This document shows positions 8,081 to 16,663 of a stretch of DNA of 64,000 bases, piece after piece. Source of the DNA: JAXGPX01 sp040766745 (GTDB lineage Bacteria > Bacillota > Sulfobacillia > Fermentithermobacillales > Fermentithermobacillaceae); NCBI GenBank assembly GCA_040766745.1, contig JAXGPX010000001.1:558001-622000 (forward strand). The letters are read 5' to 3'. The position numbers were made by a program, and so were the translations under genes. Below the pieces are notes generated by a model, which did not search any database, was not told the DNA's origin, and was given only the letters and a program-made list of their open reading frames with translations. How positions within the stretch are numbered: position 1 is the stretch's first letter; each line of letters begins with the position of its first letter.

Positions 8081-9463
8081 TCACATGCTCACTTGGCGAT
8101 TCCCCGGCACAGGCATTCGTTTCTCAAAGTAGTTAACCAACAGGAACATAAGACTGCCAATAACCCGGAGAGCGGCACATATGAGAAATGCCCAGAAGAA
8201 GCCGAATAAATCATTCAACCTTACACCTATAACCGGTGCCACAATAGCCGAAGCGTTTATTGCAGTTGTATAGTATGCAATGTAAGTAGCTTTGTTGTTA
8301 TCAGGAGTAACGTCAAGCAAAGCGTTGAACAAGGCAAGGTTAACCCCAGAAAAGATAGCTCCTGTAAGCAGGTTAAACACGGCTATGGTTGCAAGGCTCT
8401 TTGAAAAGGCATATACAGTAGGTACGATGAAGATCCATATACTTGACATGAAAAGCGTCATCAAATTCCCGTGCTTGTTCAACATCCTTGCCCAGAATCC
8501 GTAGCCTACAAGCGAGCCACCTGTGTTGGCCAGGCTCAGAAGGCTCACCCAGGTATTGTTGGCACCAAGTTCCTTGACTTGATACAGGGTAAACAAGGGC
8601 CATGGCGTTTGCCATGAGAAGTGAAATACCAATGATGCAAGCATAAACCGGACAAATGGCCCATTCTTGAAGACCTGCCTTATGTCGTTGATAATAGACT
8701 GCAAGATCCCGTTGTCACTCTTACCGGTTCCATTGCTGCCGGGCATATCCTGGCCGGCAGGCAATTCCCGTAGAGGTTCTCTCTGGGGCTCAGAAGAAAC
8801 AGATACTCCTTGGTCGATATGTCCAAATACCCATATTTCAACCAGCGCCATGGCAAAAGCCCCTGCAAACACAATCTGGTAACCTACAGGGAACCTAACA
8901 GCGTCGATTACCCTCCCTGTGACGAGGACCACAATAGTGCCTGCAAGGTTCATAAGCCTGTTTCTTGCGGCAAAGGCATCGGCCCGCCTTGAAGCTGGGA
9001 TAACTTTCGATATGTATGCCTGCCACCCAACGTTGAAAACAGAGCCCGGGATATTCATCAAGGCTACTGCAGCGACAAGCAATGAAGCCCGCTTATCCTC
9101 TGTGAAAAACGGAATCAACGCTATAAGGAAATAGAATAGCCTGTGAAAAAAGATGAGGCTTGACAATGTTTTCTTCTGGGCGGCCTGTCTATCCATGTAT
9201 TTGCCTCCAGGTATCATACACAAAAGGCTTACCAGTGCCGGCCCTGAAGACAAAAGGCCTACCTGAAGGTTAGATGCGCCAATCTTGATAGCATATATGC
9301 CGATAAATGGAGCAGCCAGGTTGAGTGAAATAATATTGGCTATTCCATGGTAAATATTGATTCTGATATTTCGCTCATGCCTTGAAAACCCGGACTCGCC
9401 GGATAAATCCTTCGGGCACAAGTCTTCCTGTATAGTTGAGTACAAATCTTTAAGTTTCGTCAT
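8081..9463 (-). CDS. MFS transporter of unknown substrate
   Basis: A 460-residue integral membrane protein with about 11-12 hydrophobic segments in two halves joined by a hydrophilic loop (about residues 215-260, rich in Ser, Pro, Glu). The first half has the MFS loop 2-3 type motif GGKYMDRQAAQKK, a variant of GxLxDRxGRR. It matches the general major facilitator pattern, but no substrate signature is recognisable. GGGAGG precedes the ATG by about 6 nt. It may be cotranscribed with the alcohol dehydrogenase gene that follows. Confidence 0.8.
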   Translation of the reverse strand: MTKLKDLYSTIQEDLCPKDLSGESGFSRHERNIRINIYHGIANIISLNLAAPFIGIYAIKIGASNLQVGLLSSGPALVSLLCMIPGGKYMDRQAAQKKTLSSLIFFHRLFYFLIALIPFFTEDKRASLLVAAVALMNIPGSVFNVGWQAYISKVIPASRRADAFAARNRLMNLAGTIVVLVTGRVIDAVRFPVGYQIVFAGAFAMALVEIWVFGHIDQGVSVSSEPQREPLRELPAGQDMPGSNGTGKSDNGILQSIINDIRQVFKNGPFVRFMLASLVFHFSWQTPWPLFTLYQVKELGANNTWVSLLSLANTGGSLVGYGFWARMLNKHGNLMTLFMSSIWIFIVPTVYAFSKSLATIAVFNLLTGAIFSGVNLALFNALLDVTPDNNKATYIAYYTTAINASAIVAPVIGVRLNDLFGFFWAFLICAALRVIGSLMFLLVNYFEKRMPVPGNRQVSM

Positions 9464-9594
9464 TCCCTACCTCCCACCCCGCCCCCCAGAATCGCAGCAG
9501 CTTGGTGTATTTCATTTCACCTGCTGCAGCTTACAATATTGAACTATGTCTTTGGCCAAGAAGCCCAATAGCGAATTATGCTAACACCCCTATT

Positions 9595-10551
9595 CTAGAT
9601 CAGCCTTATTGCAAATTGAGGGCAGGCCGGGGCACAATACCCGCACAAAATACACTTCTCTCTGTGATTTCGAGCTTTGCCATCAATAATTGACATTGCC
9701 ATGTTAGGGCAAATCTCAACACATCTGCCGCACCCTTTGCAGAACGCCTGGATTATCAAAGCCTTTACACGAATGGTTCTCTCGGCAAGGCCGGCAGGAA
9801 CAACTTCTCCTTCGAAAATCCGCAAGTTCATATCGAGTTCATCTTTGTTGACCATGCCTACTGCCACTGAGCTGATGCCAGGCAATTTCCTTACATAATC
9901 AAATGCGCCTTCTCTGTCTGCAAGAAGGTTGCCGCCGCCAAGGGCTTTCATTGCATAGAGCCCCTTGCCCGCAAGTGACGCACCTGCAATTGCCTGTGCC
10001 ATATCGTCTCTGGTACCGTGCAGAATTCCCAGCCCTTCTGTATTGATTATCGGGAATATTACGTCAATCACATCTACGTCCTTCCCTGCACGCACCACAT
10101 CTACAGAGTGGGTTGATATGCCTACGGCCCTTACGGTTCCATTAGCTTTACAGTCTACCAGGCAATCCAGAGCGCCTTTTCGCTCTTCAAATACCTTAGA
10201 ATCTACCCTTGCCGCATGAAGGTGAAAGATATCAATTACATCCCTGTCAAGGGCTTTCCTTGCCTCTTCAACCGCAGACTTCATGTCTGCATACGTTGTT
10301 GCAGCTGACTTGGTGGCAATCACAACATCGCATTTTTTACCCCCCAGGTTGTCCAAGGCTTTTCTAATATGTGGGTACGTCCGGTAACTCTGGGCAGTGT
10401 CCAGGAAATTTATGCCCTTGCGTATGCCATCTTCAATAAGTTCTCCGCCTTCTACGGGAGATAGGCCAAATTGGCTGGGCCCCATGGGAAGAACGCCGAA
10501 ACAAAGCTCTGTTACTTCAATGCCTGTGTTTCCAAGAGAATTTTGCTTCAT
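9595..10551 (-). CDS. Aldo/keto reductase with C-terminal 2x[4Fe-4S] ferredoxin domain
   Basis: Predicted oxidoreductase made of an aldo/keto reductase TIM barrel (about residues 1-260) fused to a bacterial-type ferredoxin. The barrel start is GNTGIEVTELCFGVLPMG, with the catalytic Asp-Tyr region FLDTAQSYRTYP and the KSA lysine (IATKSAAT). The ferredoxin tail has two clusters, CKGCGRCVEICP and CILCGYCAPACP. Such fusions are common in anaerobes, and the physiological substrate is unknown. A GGAGG 8 nt before the internal ATG at 10551 sets the start; the open frame for 27 codons upstream lacks one and reaches towards dinB. It is transcribed divergently from dinB, and a palindromic ATTATAAT in the gap could serve as -10 in either direction. 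Confidence 0.92.
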   Translation of the reverse strand: MKQNSLGNTGIEVTELCFGVLPMGPSQFGLSPVEGGELIEDGIRKGINFLDTAQSYRTYPHIRKALDNLGGKKCDVVIATKSAATTYADMKSAVEEARKALDRDVIDIFHLHAARVDSKVFEERKGALDCLVDCKANGTVRAVGISTHSVDVVRAGKDVDVIDVIFPIINTEGLGILHGTRDDMAQAIAGASLAGKGLYAMKALGGGNLLADREGAFDYVRKLPGISSVAVGMVNKDELDMNLRIFEGEVVPAGLAERTIRVKALIIQAFCKGCGRCVEICPNMAMSIIDGKARNHREKCILCGYCAPACPQFAIRLI

Positions 10552-10648
10552 TTTGGTTACCTCCGGATATAGTACCTTTTCTGGTTCCCTGTGTCTATTA
10601 TAATGAAAGTACGGGTACCTATGTAGTTTCACTTAAGGGAATGATTCT

Positions 10649-11833
10649 ATGTGTCCCATTCCGGCAGCTATTCGTTCAAGACTTATAATTCATATAGATG
10701 CTGATGCTTTTTTCGCGTCTGTTGAGCAAAGAGACAATCCGGAGCTACGAGGGAAACCGGTAATAGTAGGCCATGACCCAAGAAGCCGGGGAGTCGTGTC
10801 AACTTGCTCATACGAAGCAAGGGCTTATGGAGTCCGTTCTGCAATGCCTGTTTCCCAAGCTTACCGGTTATGCCCAACAGGTATCTTTGTAAAGCCCAGG
10901 ATGAAAAGGTATCAAGAAGTCTCTGGGGCCATGTTTGCCATCTTCGATAAGTACTCGCCTTTGATTGAAGAACTGTCTATAGATGAAGCGTTCATAGATG
11001 CAACAGGGGAAGATGGAGTGCAAATGGCCTCCCGTATACGTAAGGAAGTCAAACAGGAACTCGGGATAACTGTGACAGCCGGTATCTCATATTGCAAGTA
11101 CCTTGCAAAGATAGCATCTGACCTGGCTAAACCAGACGGGCTCAGAGTGATCGAAAGAGATGAAGCTTTTTCTTTCCTTTCCGGGCTGCATGTGTCACGT
11201 CTTCCAGGGGTCGGCCCAAAGACAGGGGCAAAACTTGCTTCGATGGGAATCACATCAGTAGGAACACTTAGGCAAATGCCAGAGGACTGGTTCGTCAAGG
11301 TATTTGGGAAGTCAGGGGCCCGGGTTTCAGAACTTTGCAATGGAATAGATAATGAGCCTGTAACCCGGTCAAGGGAAGCTAAATCAATCGGTGAAGAAAC
11401 TACTTTCCAACATGATATTTCAGACTGGAACATCCTCAGATCCCATCTGGCATCGCTCAGCCAAAACGTTGCATTCAGATTGCGGAAGGCCGGGCTAAAG
11501 TGCAAAACTGTAGGCATCAAAATAAGGTTTGCCGACTTTTCAACAATTACGAGAGAACATACAACCCCTGAACATATCTCGTCTGACCCTGACATATTTC
11601 AAGAGGCAAGCAAACTTCTTGAGTCTGTAAAACGGCAAAGGCCTGTAAGGTTGGTAGGAGTTACCGCAAAAGGGCTAATACCTGAAGACAGAATCCCGCC
11701 TTCTTTGTTTGAAAGTAAGCCTTCCTCATGGGACAATGTCTCAAGATCTATGGACGGTCTGCGGTCTAAGTACGGGAAACCTGTACTATTTCTTGGGTCT
11801 TCTATGCAGCGCAAAACTCAGGACAAAGACTAA
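10649..11833 (+). CDS. dinB: DNA polymerase IV (Y-family translesion polymerase)
   Basis: Error-prone polymerase for bypass of DNA lesions. The 394-residue protein has palm-domain signatures HIDADAFFASVEQ and LSIDEAFID (catalytic acidic residues). The finger segment CSYEARAYGVRSAMP is present, as is the thumb helix-hairpin-helix PGVGPKTGAKLASMGI. A little-finger domain follows to about residue 350. The extreme C-terminus has no clear clamp-binding motif, although PVLFLGSS lies near the end. AAGGGA lies about 8 nt before the ATG. I saw no clear LexA box in the short gap to the divergent reductase gene. Confidence 0.95.
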   Translation: MCPIPAAIRSRLIIHIDADAFFASVEQRDNPELRGKPVIVGHDPRSRGVVSTCSYEARAYGVRSAMPVSQAYRLCPTGIFVKPRMKRYQEVSGAMFAIFDKYSPLIEELSIDEAFIDATGEDGVQMASRIRKEVKQELGITVTAGISYCKYLAKIASDLAKPDGLRVIERDEAFSFLSGLHVSRLPGVGPKTGAKLASMGITSVGTLRQMPEDWFVKVFGKSGARVSELCNGIDNEPVTRSREAKSIGEETTFQHDISDWNILRSHLASLSQNVAFRLRKAGLKCKTVGIKIRFADFSTITREHTTPEHISSDPDIFQEASKLLESVKRQRPVRLVGVTAKGLIPEDRIPPSLFESKPSSWDNVSRSMDGLRSKYGKPVLFLGSSMQRKTQDKD

Positions 11834-11834
11834 G

Positions 11835-11857
11835 GCCCCTGGCCCGAAGCCAGGGGC
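11835..11857. terminator. Hairpin between convergent dinB and thiolase genes
   Basis: GCCCCTGGC-ccgaa-GCCAGGGGC, a perfect 9-bp GC-rich stem starting just after the dinB stop. No T-run follows in either direction, so the strength of termination is uncertain. Confidence 0.5.
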
Positions 11858-11886
11858 ACGGTCTGCCTGACTCCCCAGGGTAATGA

Positions 11887-13065
11887 CTACCTTTCAACTA
11901 TCATGGCTATTCCCATTCCACCGCCAATACACATGGTAGCCAGGCCCCTCTTGGCATCTTGCTTGAGCATCTCGTGTAACAAAGTAACAAGAATCCTGCT
12001 TCCGCTTGCTCCAATAGGATGCCCCAGGGCTATAGCCCCGCCATTGACATTTACTTTACCGGGATCGAGCCCTAGTTCCCTAATGCCGGCCAAAGTGGTA
12101 GAAGCGAATGCCTCGTTTAGCTCGACTAAATCTATTTGGCCAATATCCAATCCGGCTTTCTTAAGAGCTTTTCGAGTTGCGGGAACCGGCCCGGTTCCCA
12201 TGATCTCAGGGGCTACGCCTGCCGACGCGCAGCTTCTTATTGCTGCAATTGGCTCTATTCCAAGTTCCTGTGCTTTAGCCCTGGACATGACCACTACGGC
12301 TGCAGCTCCATCGTTGATGCCTGAGGCGTTGCCTGCAGTTACAGTGCCATCTTTCTTAAACGCCGGCCTGAGCCTGGCCAGTTTGTCGATAGTTGTACCG
12401 AATCTGGCGTGTTCATCCTGGCTGAAAATAACAGGGTCGCCTTTTCTTTGAGGAATCTCAACCGGAACTATCTCATCCTTGAAGCGCCCGGCCGTTATAG
12501 CCGCCTCTGCCTTGTTTTGGCTCAAGGCTCCGTAGGCATCTTGTTCTTCCCTGGTTATTCCGAATCTTTCAGCTACATTCTCTGCAGTTATGCCCATATG
12601 GGTGTTGCCAAATATACACCAAAGCCCGTCTGTGATCATTGAATCTACCAGTTCCGAATTGCCCATTCTGTATCCATACCTTGCCTTAGGCAACAGGTAT
12701 GGCGCCATGTCCATGTTTTCAGTTCCGCCGGCTACAACTATCTCTGCATCGCCTGCTGCAATGGCCTGGGCTGCCACGGCCACTGACTTTAAACTCGAAC
12801 CGCAAACCTTATTCACTGTCATGCACGGTATTTCCTCGGGGAGCCCGGCGTAAAGAGCCGCCTGCCTGGCTATGTTCTGCCCCTGGCCTGCTCCCAGGAC
12901 ATTCCCTATGATCACTTCATCTATAAGAGAGGTGTCAATATTGGCCCGCTTTACGGCCTCTCTAATCACCACTGCACCTAGCCGGCTTGCCGGAATATTC
13001 GACAGTGCGCCTCCAAACGTACCAATGCCTGTCCTGACAGCACTTACGATTACCGCTTGACTCAT
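11887..13065 (-). CDS. atoB: Acetyl-CoA C-acetyltransferase (thiolase)
   Basis: Reversible condensation or cleavage of acetoacetyl-CoA (or another 3-ketoacyl-CoA). The 392-residue protein has the acylated Cys88 in NKVCGSS, the His of GGAIALGHPIGASG and the second Cys of TMCIGGGMG, all as in biosynthetic/degradative thiolases. It is the third gene of a CoA-transferase A/B-thiolase operon, 13 nt after the B subunit. With the operon it would split acetoacetyl-CoA to two acetyl-CoA, or run the reverse. The exact chain length is not readable, so the symbol is a family-level choice. Confidence 0.93.
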   Translation of the reverse strand: MSQAVIVSAVRTGIGTFGGALSNIPASRLGAVVIREAVKRANIDTSLIDEVIIGNVLGAGQGQNIARQAALYAGLPEEIPCMTVNKVCGSSLKSVAVAAQAIAAGDAEIVVAGGTENMDMAPYLLPKARYGYRMGNSELVDSMITDGLWCIFGNTHMGITAENVAERFGITREEQDAYGALSQNKAEAAITAGRFKDEIVPVEIPQRKGDPVIFSQDEHARFGTTIDKLARLRPAFKKDGTVTAGNASGINDGAAAVVVMSRAKAQELGIEPIAAIRSCASAGVAPEIMGTGPVPATRKALKKAGLDIGQIDLVELNEAFASTTLAGIRELGLDPGKVNVNGGAIALGHPIGASGSRILVTLLHEMLKQDAKRGLATMCIGGGMGIAMIVER

Positions 13066-13078
13066 TGATATTCCTCCC

Positions 13079-13852
13079 TCAGCTTGCCTGTCGCCCGATA
13101 ATGTATTTCATAGGATCTACTTCTTCTCTGAGTATCCTTAATTCCTCCCCGGTAGGCGCCAAAGATTCTTTGACATCATGGTCCCACAGTAGTTCGAACC
13201 CTGTGTTCTTGATTATGTCATCTCTTGTTATCCCCGGGTGAGTCGATTCGACCTTCATCTGGCTTGTTTCCTCATCGAAGCCCATTACACATAAGTTGGT
13301 AATCACTTTGTAAGGGCCTGTGCCTGGCGGAAGCCCGGCAGCCTCCCTTGCCCCCTTGCCTGACAGATATCCGGGCGTAGTGACAAAGTCTACCTTTTCA
13401 ACGAAACGCCTGGGATCATGGGGCGAAATCATCAAAGTGCGCCAGCAAAGAGAGGCCAGGTCATTGGCACCTCCTGAACCTGGAAAGCGTACTTTGGGCC
13501 TGTAGAAGTCACCGATAACTGTAGAGTTGATATTGCCGTACTTGTCAATTTGAGCTCCGCCTAAAAAGCAATAATCGATAAGGCCCCTCTGGCATGTCTC
13601 CATGATTTCGGGCATGCTTGAAGCCATAATGGCTTTGTAGAACGTACGTGAGTCGCCTACTGAAATAGGCATAGTGGGCAGAAGCGGCCCAACCCCTCCT
13701 GCCTCAAACAGTATCATCAGATTTGGGGCATGGGTCTTCTGGGCCAGCATGGCCGCGGCGCAAGGAGCCCCTGTGCCGACAACCACTGTAGAACCGTCCT
13801 CAAGAATCCTTGATGCAAGACATATCATAAGTTCCATAGCGTTGTAGTCCAT
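13079..13852 (-). CDS. CoA-transferase family I, subunit B (glutaconate CoA-transferase B-like)
   Basis: Partner of the A subunit in moving CoA between carboxylic acids. The 257-residue protein has the VVVGTGAP entry loop and the Glu that would form the glutamyl-CoA thioester at about residue 50 (MILFEAGGVGP). The GGAQIDKYGNINSTVIGD motif and a GSGGANDLAS stretch are typical of GctB-like subunits. The substrate could be glutaconate, 3-oxoadipate, acetoacetate or another acid; the adjacent thiolase favours a 3-ketoacid. GGAGG lies about 10 nt before the ATG. Confidence 0.88.
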   Translation of the reverse strand: MDYNAMELMICLASRILEDGSTVVVGTGAPCAAAMLAQKTHAPNLMILFEAGGVGPLLPTMPISVGDSRTFYKAIMASSMPEIMETCQRGLIDYCFLGGAQIDKYGNINSTVIGDFYRPKVRFPGSGGANDLASLCWRTLMISPHDPRRFVEKVDFVTTPGYLSGKGAREAAGLPPGTGPYKVITNLCVMGFDEETSQMKVESTHPGITRDDIIKNTGFELLWDHDVKESLAPTGEELRILREEVDPMKYIIGRQAS

Positions 13853-13931
13853 TCGGTCAAGCCCTCCTTCAGTAACTTACAAACAATGAACGCTAGCAAA
13901 ATCAGAATCAGGCAGAGAAGTCCTTTAAGCC

Positions 13932-14921
13932 TTAAGCATGCATAAGCTCAAGGTCTCGCAGCTGAGCAAGCCTTTCTTCACCGCCGCAAAGGCCAAGATA
14001 TTCACAAAAGTCCTTTGTTCCAAAAACGTATTTTGATAGAAACGGTTCGAGGGTGCTGGTGTGGCCATCTGCAGACAACCATTCTCTTAGGTGATCTTCA
14101 TCTGAAAAATACTCATACGGCATATTTCCCGGAAAACTACCATATGGAACGTGGCATACTGCGTCGACACAATAGTAAGGAATCAGGGTTCGCGAAGGAT
14201 CATTTCGGATCTCATCTGTTTCGATTATCTTTTCAGCAGATAGAATCACTTTTCTAGCCGCCCTCGCCACATCAAAGTCTGATACGGTGATACCGTCAAT
14301 CTGTGCGTTTCCGTGCTTATCTGCCCTGTGGACATGGATAATGGCAACATCAGGATACAGAGCAGGAAGAGCCAGCAGTTTCTTGCCGGTAAACGGGCAA
14401 TTCATTTCCCTGGCAGCACTGTACTTAAACGTATCAGTACCGAACATAACCCTTGCAGGCATAAAAGGGACTCCCATTGCCGCAGCTCTATACCTCCATG
14501 CAAGGGCTGCATTGGTCCATTCGCAAACCTCTATCCTGGCCTCTTCAAACAGCTTTCGGGCAGCTCTTGATAGCCCCCGGGCCTCCAAGCCTACAACATA
14601 GGCTACATCAACCCTGTTCAAGACGCCGCCTGCAGCCATGATCTGAAAATCATGGGTAGCCGTGTGCCCCGAAAGCCCCAAATCCTTCTTGCCCTGCCGC
14701 AAGATCTCGTGAAGAACAGCCGTAGGTATCCTGTTGGTCCCGAAACCGCCTATGGATACATAATCTCCGTGGTCAACAAATCGGGTTACTGCCTCATTTA
14801 CAGTCATAATCTTGTTGCTCATTACTCTGGATTTTGATCTGAAATGGGCTCTCGCCTTGTCCGGATCAGGATCAGTGAACAGTTTTCCTACGCCAACGTT
14901 GGTCCGGGCAAAATCCTCCAT
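13932..14921 (-). CDS. CoA-transferase family I, subunit A (glutaconate CoA-transferase A-like)
   Basis: First gene of the sigma-54 operon. The 329-residue product has the A-subunit features DYVSIGGFGTNRIPTAVLHE near residue 50, the GGVLNRVDVAYVVGLEARGLS segment in pieces, and AIIHVHRADKHGNAQIDGI. It should form a heteromer with the B subunit encoded 79 nt downstream. AAGGAGG lies about 10 nt before the ATG, and a TGGCAT-N5-TTGCA promoter lies about 33 nt upstream. Family identity is clear; the acid handled is not. Confidence 0.88.
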   Translation of the reverse strand: MEDFARTNVGVGKLFTDPDPDKARAHFRSKSRVMSNKIMTVNEAVTRFVDHGDYVSIGGFGTNRIPTAVLHEILRQGKKDLGLSGHTATHDFQIMAAGGVLNRVDVAYVVGLEARGLSRAARKLFEEARIEVCEWTNAALAWRYRAAAMGVPFMPARVMFGTDTFKYSAAREMNCPFTGKKLLALPALYPDVAIIHVHRADKHGNAQIDGITVSDFDVARAARKVILSAEKIIETDEIRNDPSRTLIPYYCVDAVCHVPYGSFPGNMPYEYFSDEDHLREWLSADGHTSTLEPFLSKYVFGTKDFCEYLGLCGGEERLAQLRDLELMHA

Positions 14922-14953
14922 TTAGTACATACCTCCTTCGGATCAATATCAGA

Positions 14954-14969
14954 TGCAAAATCAATGCCA
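14954..14969 (-). promoter_or_regulatory. Sigma-54 (-24/-12) promoter of the CoA-transferase/thiolase operon
   Basis: Minus strand TGGCATTGATTTTGCA matches the RpoN consensus TGGCACG-N4-TTGCW, with invariant GG and GC at the correct distance. Only the two bases after TGGCA differ. The predicted start near 14943 leaves a leader of about 22 nt that contains the AAGGAGG of the A subunit. An NtrC-type activator is encoded immediately upstream. Confidence 0.8.
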
Positions 14970-15114
14970 CCGCTCTTTGAATCGCCAGGAGGTAGTTACC
15001 GTGTTTCGTGATTGACTCGAATATGGCCCTGAAACAGGCCTACACTGGGTATATGTGCCATACCTTAGCCCGGTTTCAACTAAGGGGATAGCTTTGGCAG
15101 CAGCCGTCACGGCA

Positions 15115-15159
15115 AATTTCACGCCGCCGGGTGTGAAATTCAGTTTACCAGGTGTGAAG
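15115..15159 (-). promoter_or_regulatory. Candidate upstream activator sites for the NtrC-type regulator
   Basis: A palindrome with arms AATTTCAC and GTGAAATT 10 bp apart (15115-15140), followed by a related, poorer copy TTTACCAGGTGTGAAG (15144-15159). They lie about 150-200 bp upstream of the sigma-54 promoter, a usual distance for an enhancer, and just after the regulator gene. Binding is inferred from symmetry and place, not known. Confidence 0.5.
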
Positions 15160-15184
15160 CATAATGCGCAGTAGCAGCAGCCGG

Positions 15185-16609
15185 CTAGATACCATACTTT
15201 TTGATCTTCGTCTGAAGCGTCCGCCTTGAAATCCCAAGGTACCGGGCTGTATGGGTACGATTCTGATTATGCAAGTCAAGGGCTTTCTTTATCCTATCTA
15301 TCTCGATCTGATTCCAAGCAAGCTGCCTGAGCTCTTTTAGGCCCATTTCATCCAGAGGAGCCAGGCCATTGATTTGCTGGCCAGTAGAACAACTCTGGCG
15401 GCTGCCTTCTTCTTGCCTTAAGCCAGGCAGGTGCCATTCAGAATCATAAAAGAGCCAGGGAAGGTCCCTCTTCCGTATGACATGGCTGTCACACATTATC
15501 GAAACCTGGTGCATTGCGTTTTTTAACTCTCGTACGTTTCCCGGCCAGGGGTATGAAATCAGTGTGCCAATGGCCTCTTCATCAAGTCTTGGAACAGCCC
15601 TTTTCTGTTCTAAGGCAAATTGCCTTAAGAAATGCCTGGCAAGCACCGGTATGTCTTCTTTTCTTTCGCGCAACGGAGGGATGACAATGGGGATTACAGC
15701 AAGCCTGAAGTATAAGTCTTGCCTGAAACGCCCTGTGCGAACTTCTGCAGGAATGTTCTTGTTTGACGCAGCGACTATCCTTACATCAACAGGCAGCCGC
15801 TCAGTGCCTCCCAGCCGGTCTATTTCCTTTTCCTCCAGTGCCCTGAGAATTTTGGGCTGCATGGCCAGAGGCAGCTCTCCAACTTCATCTAGAAATAATG
15901 TTCCGCCTTGTGCAAGTTCGAACTTGCCTGGTTTTCGCCTGCGAGCCCCCGAAAAAGCACCCTCTTCAAATCCGAAAAGTTCACTTTCCAGAAGGTTTTC
16001 AGGAAGGGCAGCACAGTTAACAGGCACAAAGGGCCTATCTTTCCTGGGCGAAGCATGGTGTATTGCTCTTGCAAATATCTCCTTGCCTGTACCGCTTTCG
16101 CCAAGAATCAGGATAGGAACGTCACTTGAGGATACTCGTTCAACAATAGAAAAAAGTTGCAGCATCTTTGGCGAGACAGTAACGATATTCCTCAGATGGA
16201 ACTTGTCTTCAAGTTCACGTCTTAGCCTGGTGACCTCCGAAGCCAGCCTAGAGTAGTTCAACGCCCCTTCAACCAGCAGTTTCAGTTCGTCAATATCAAA
16301 GGGCTTTGTGATGTAGTCATGGGCTCCCGACTTCATGGCCCTTACTGCCGTCTTGACTTCTCCGTATGCTGTCATTATTATCACTCGGCCGTTGTACCCA
16401 TGGGAATTGAGCTGCTCAAGAACTTCCAACCCGCTTATGTCAGGAAGCCTGAGATCAAGCATAATAAGGTGCAGATCAAGTGTATTAGCCATTTTGAGGC
16501 CCTCTTCGCCTGTTTCAGCACTAATCACCTCATAGGAATTCCCGAAAACCTCTCGAAAAAGCCAGGCAATATTGGCCTCGTCATCAATTACCAGAATTCT
16601 CTCCTTCAT
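15185..16609 (-). CDS. Sigma-54-dependent response regulator, NtrC/AtoC family
   Basis: Activates RpoN-dependent transcription when phosphorylated. The 474 residues comprise a receiver domain (phospho-acceptor Asp52 in LDLRLPDISG) and an AAA+ domain (Walker A GESGTGKE, Walker B GGTLFLDE). A C-terminal Fis-type helix-turn-helix follows (TARYLGISRRTLQTKIKKYG). The loop that contacts sigma-54 reads GAFSGA rather than GAFTGA, a conservative T-to-S change. The ATG at 16609 is chosen because GGGAGGAG precedes it; the open frame extends 16 codons further without a site. It is paired with the kinase gene 54 nt upstream, and its likely target is the CoA-transferase operon directly downstream. Confidence 0.95.
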   Translation of the reverse strand: MKERILVIDDEANIAWLFREVFGNSYEVISAETGEEGLKMANTLDLHLIMLDLRLPDISGLEVLEQLNSHGYNGRVIIMTAYGEVKTAVRAMKSGAHDYITKPFDIDELKLLVEGALNYSRLASEVTRLRRELEDKFHLRNIVTVSPKMLQLFSIVERVSSSDVPILILGESGTGKEIFARAIHHASPRKDRPFVPVNCAALPENLLESELFGFEEGAFSGARRRKPGKFELAQGGTLFLDEVGELPLAMQPKILRALEEKEIDRLGGTERLPVDVRIVAASNKNIPAEVRTGRFRQDLYFRLAVIPIVIPPLRERKEDIPVLARHFLRQFALEQKRAVPRLDEEAIGTLISYPWPGNVRELKNAMHQVSIMCDSHVIRKRDLPWLFYDSEWHLPGLRQEEGSRQSCSTGQQINGLAPLDEMGLKELRQLAWNQIEIDRIKKALDLHNQNRTHTARYLGISRRTLQTKIKKYGI

Positions 16610-16663
16610 ATGCTCCTCCCGGTCTGTGATTCCTGCGCAGAAACTGCCAGGTAGCAAACTAAA

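Noticed and set aside
7163..8209. Plus-strand ORF of 348 codons
   Set aside because: It mirrors the zinc alcohol dehydrogenase and has no family signature of its own.
9494..9527. GCAGCAG/CTGCTGC hairpin between the aldo/keto reductase and MFS genes
   Set aside because: It has only a short interrupted stem and no T-run; too weak to call a terminator.
10912..11595. Minus-strand ORF of 227 codons
   Set aside because: It is antisense to dinB, which carries all catalytic motifs.
15477..16256. Plus-strand ORF of 259 codons
   Set aside because: It is antisense to the AAA+ domain of the response regulator gene.
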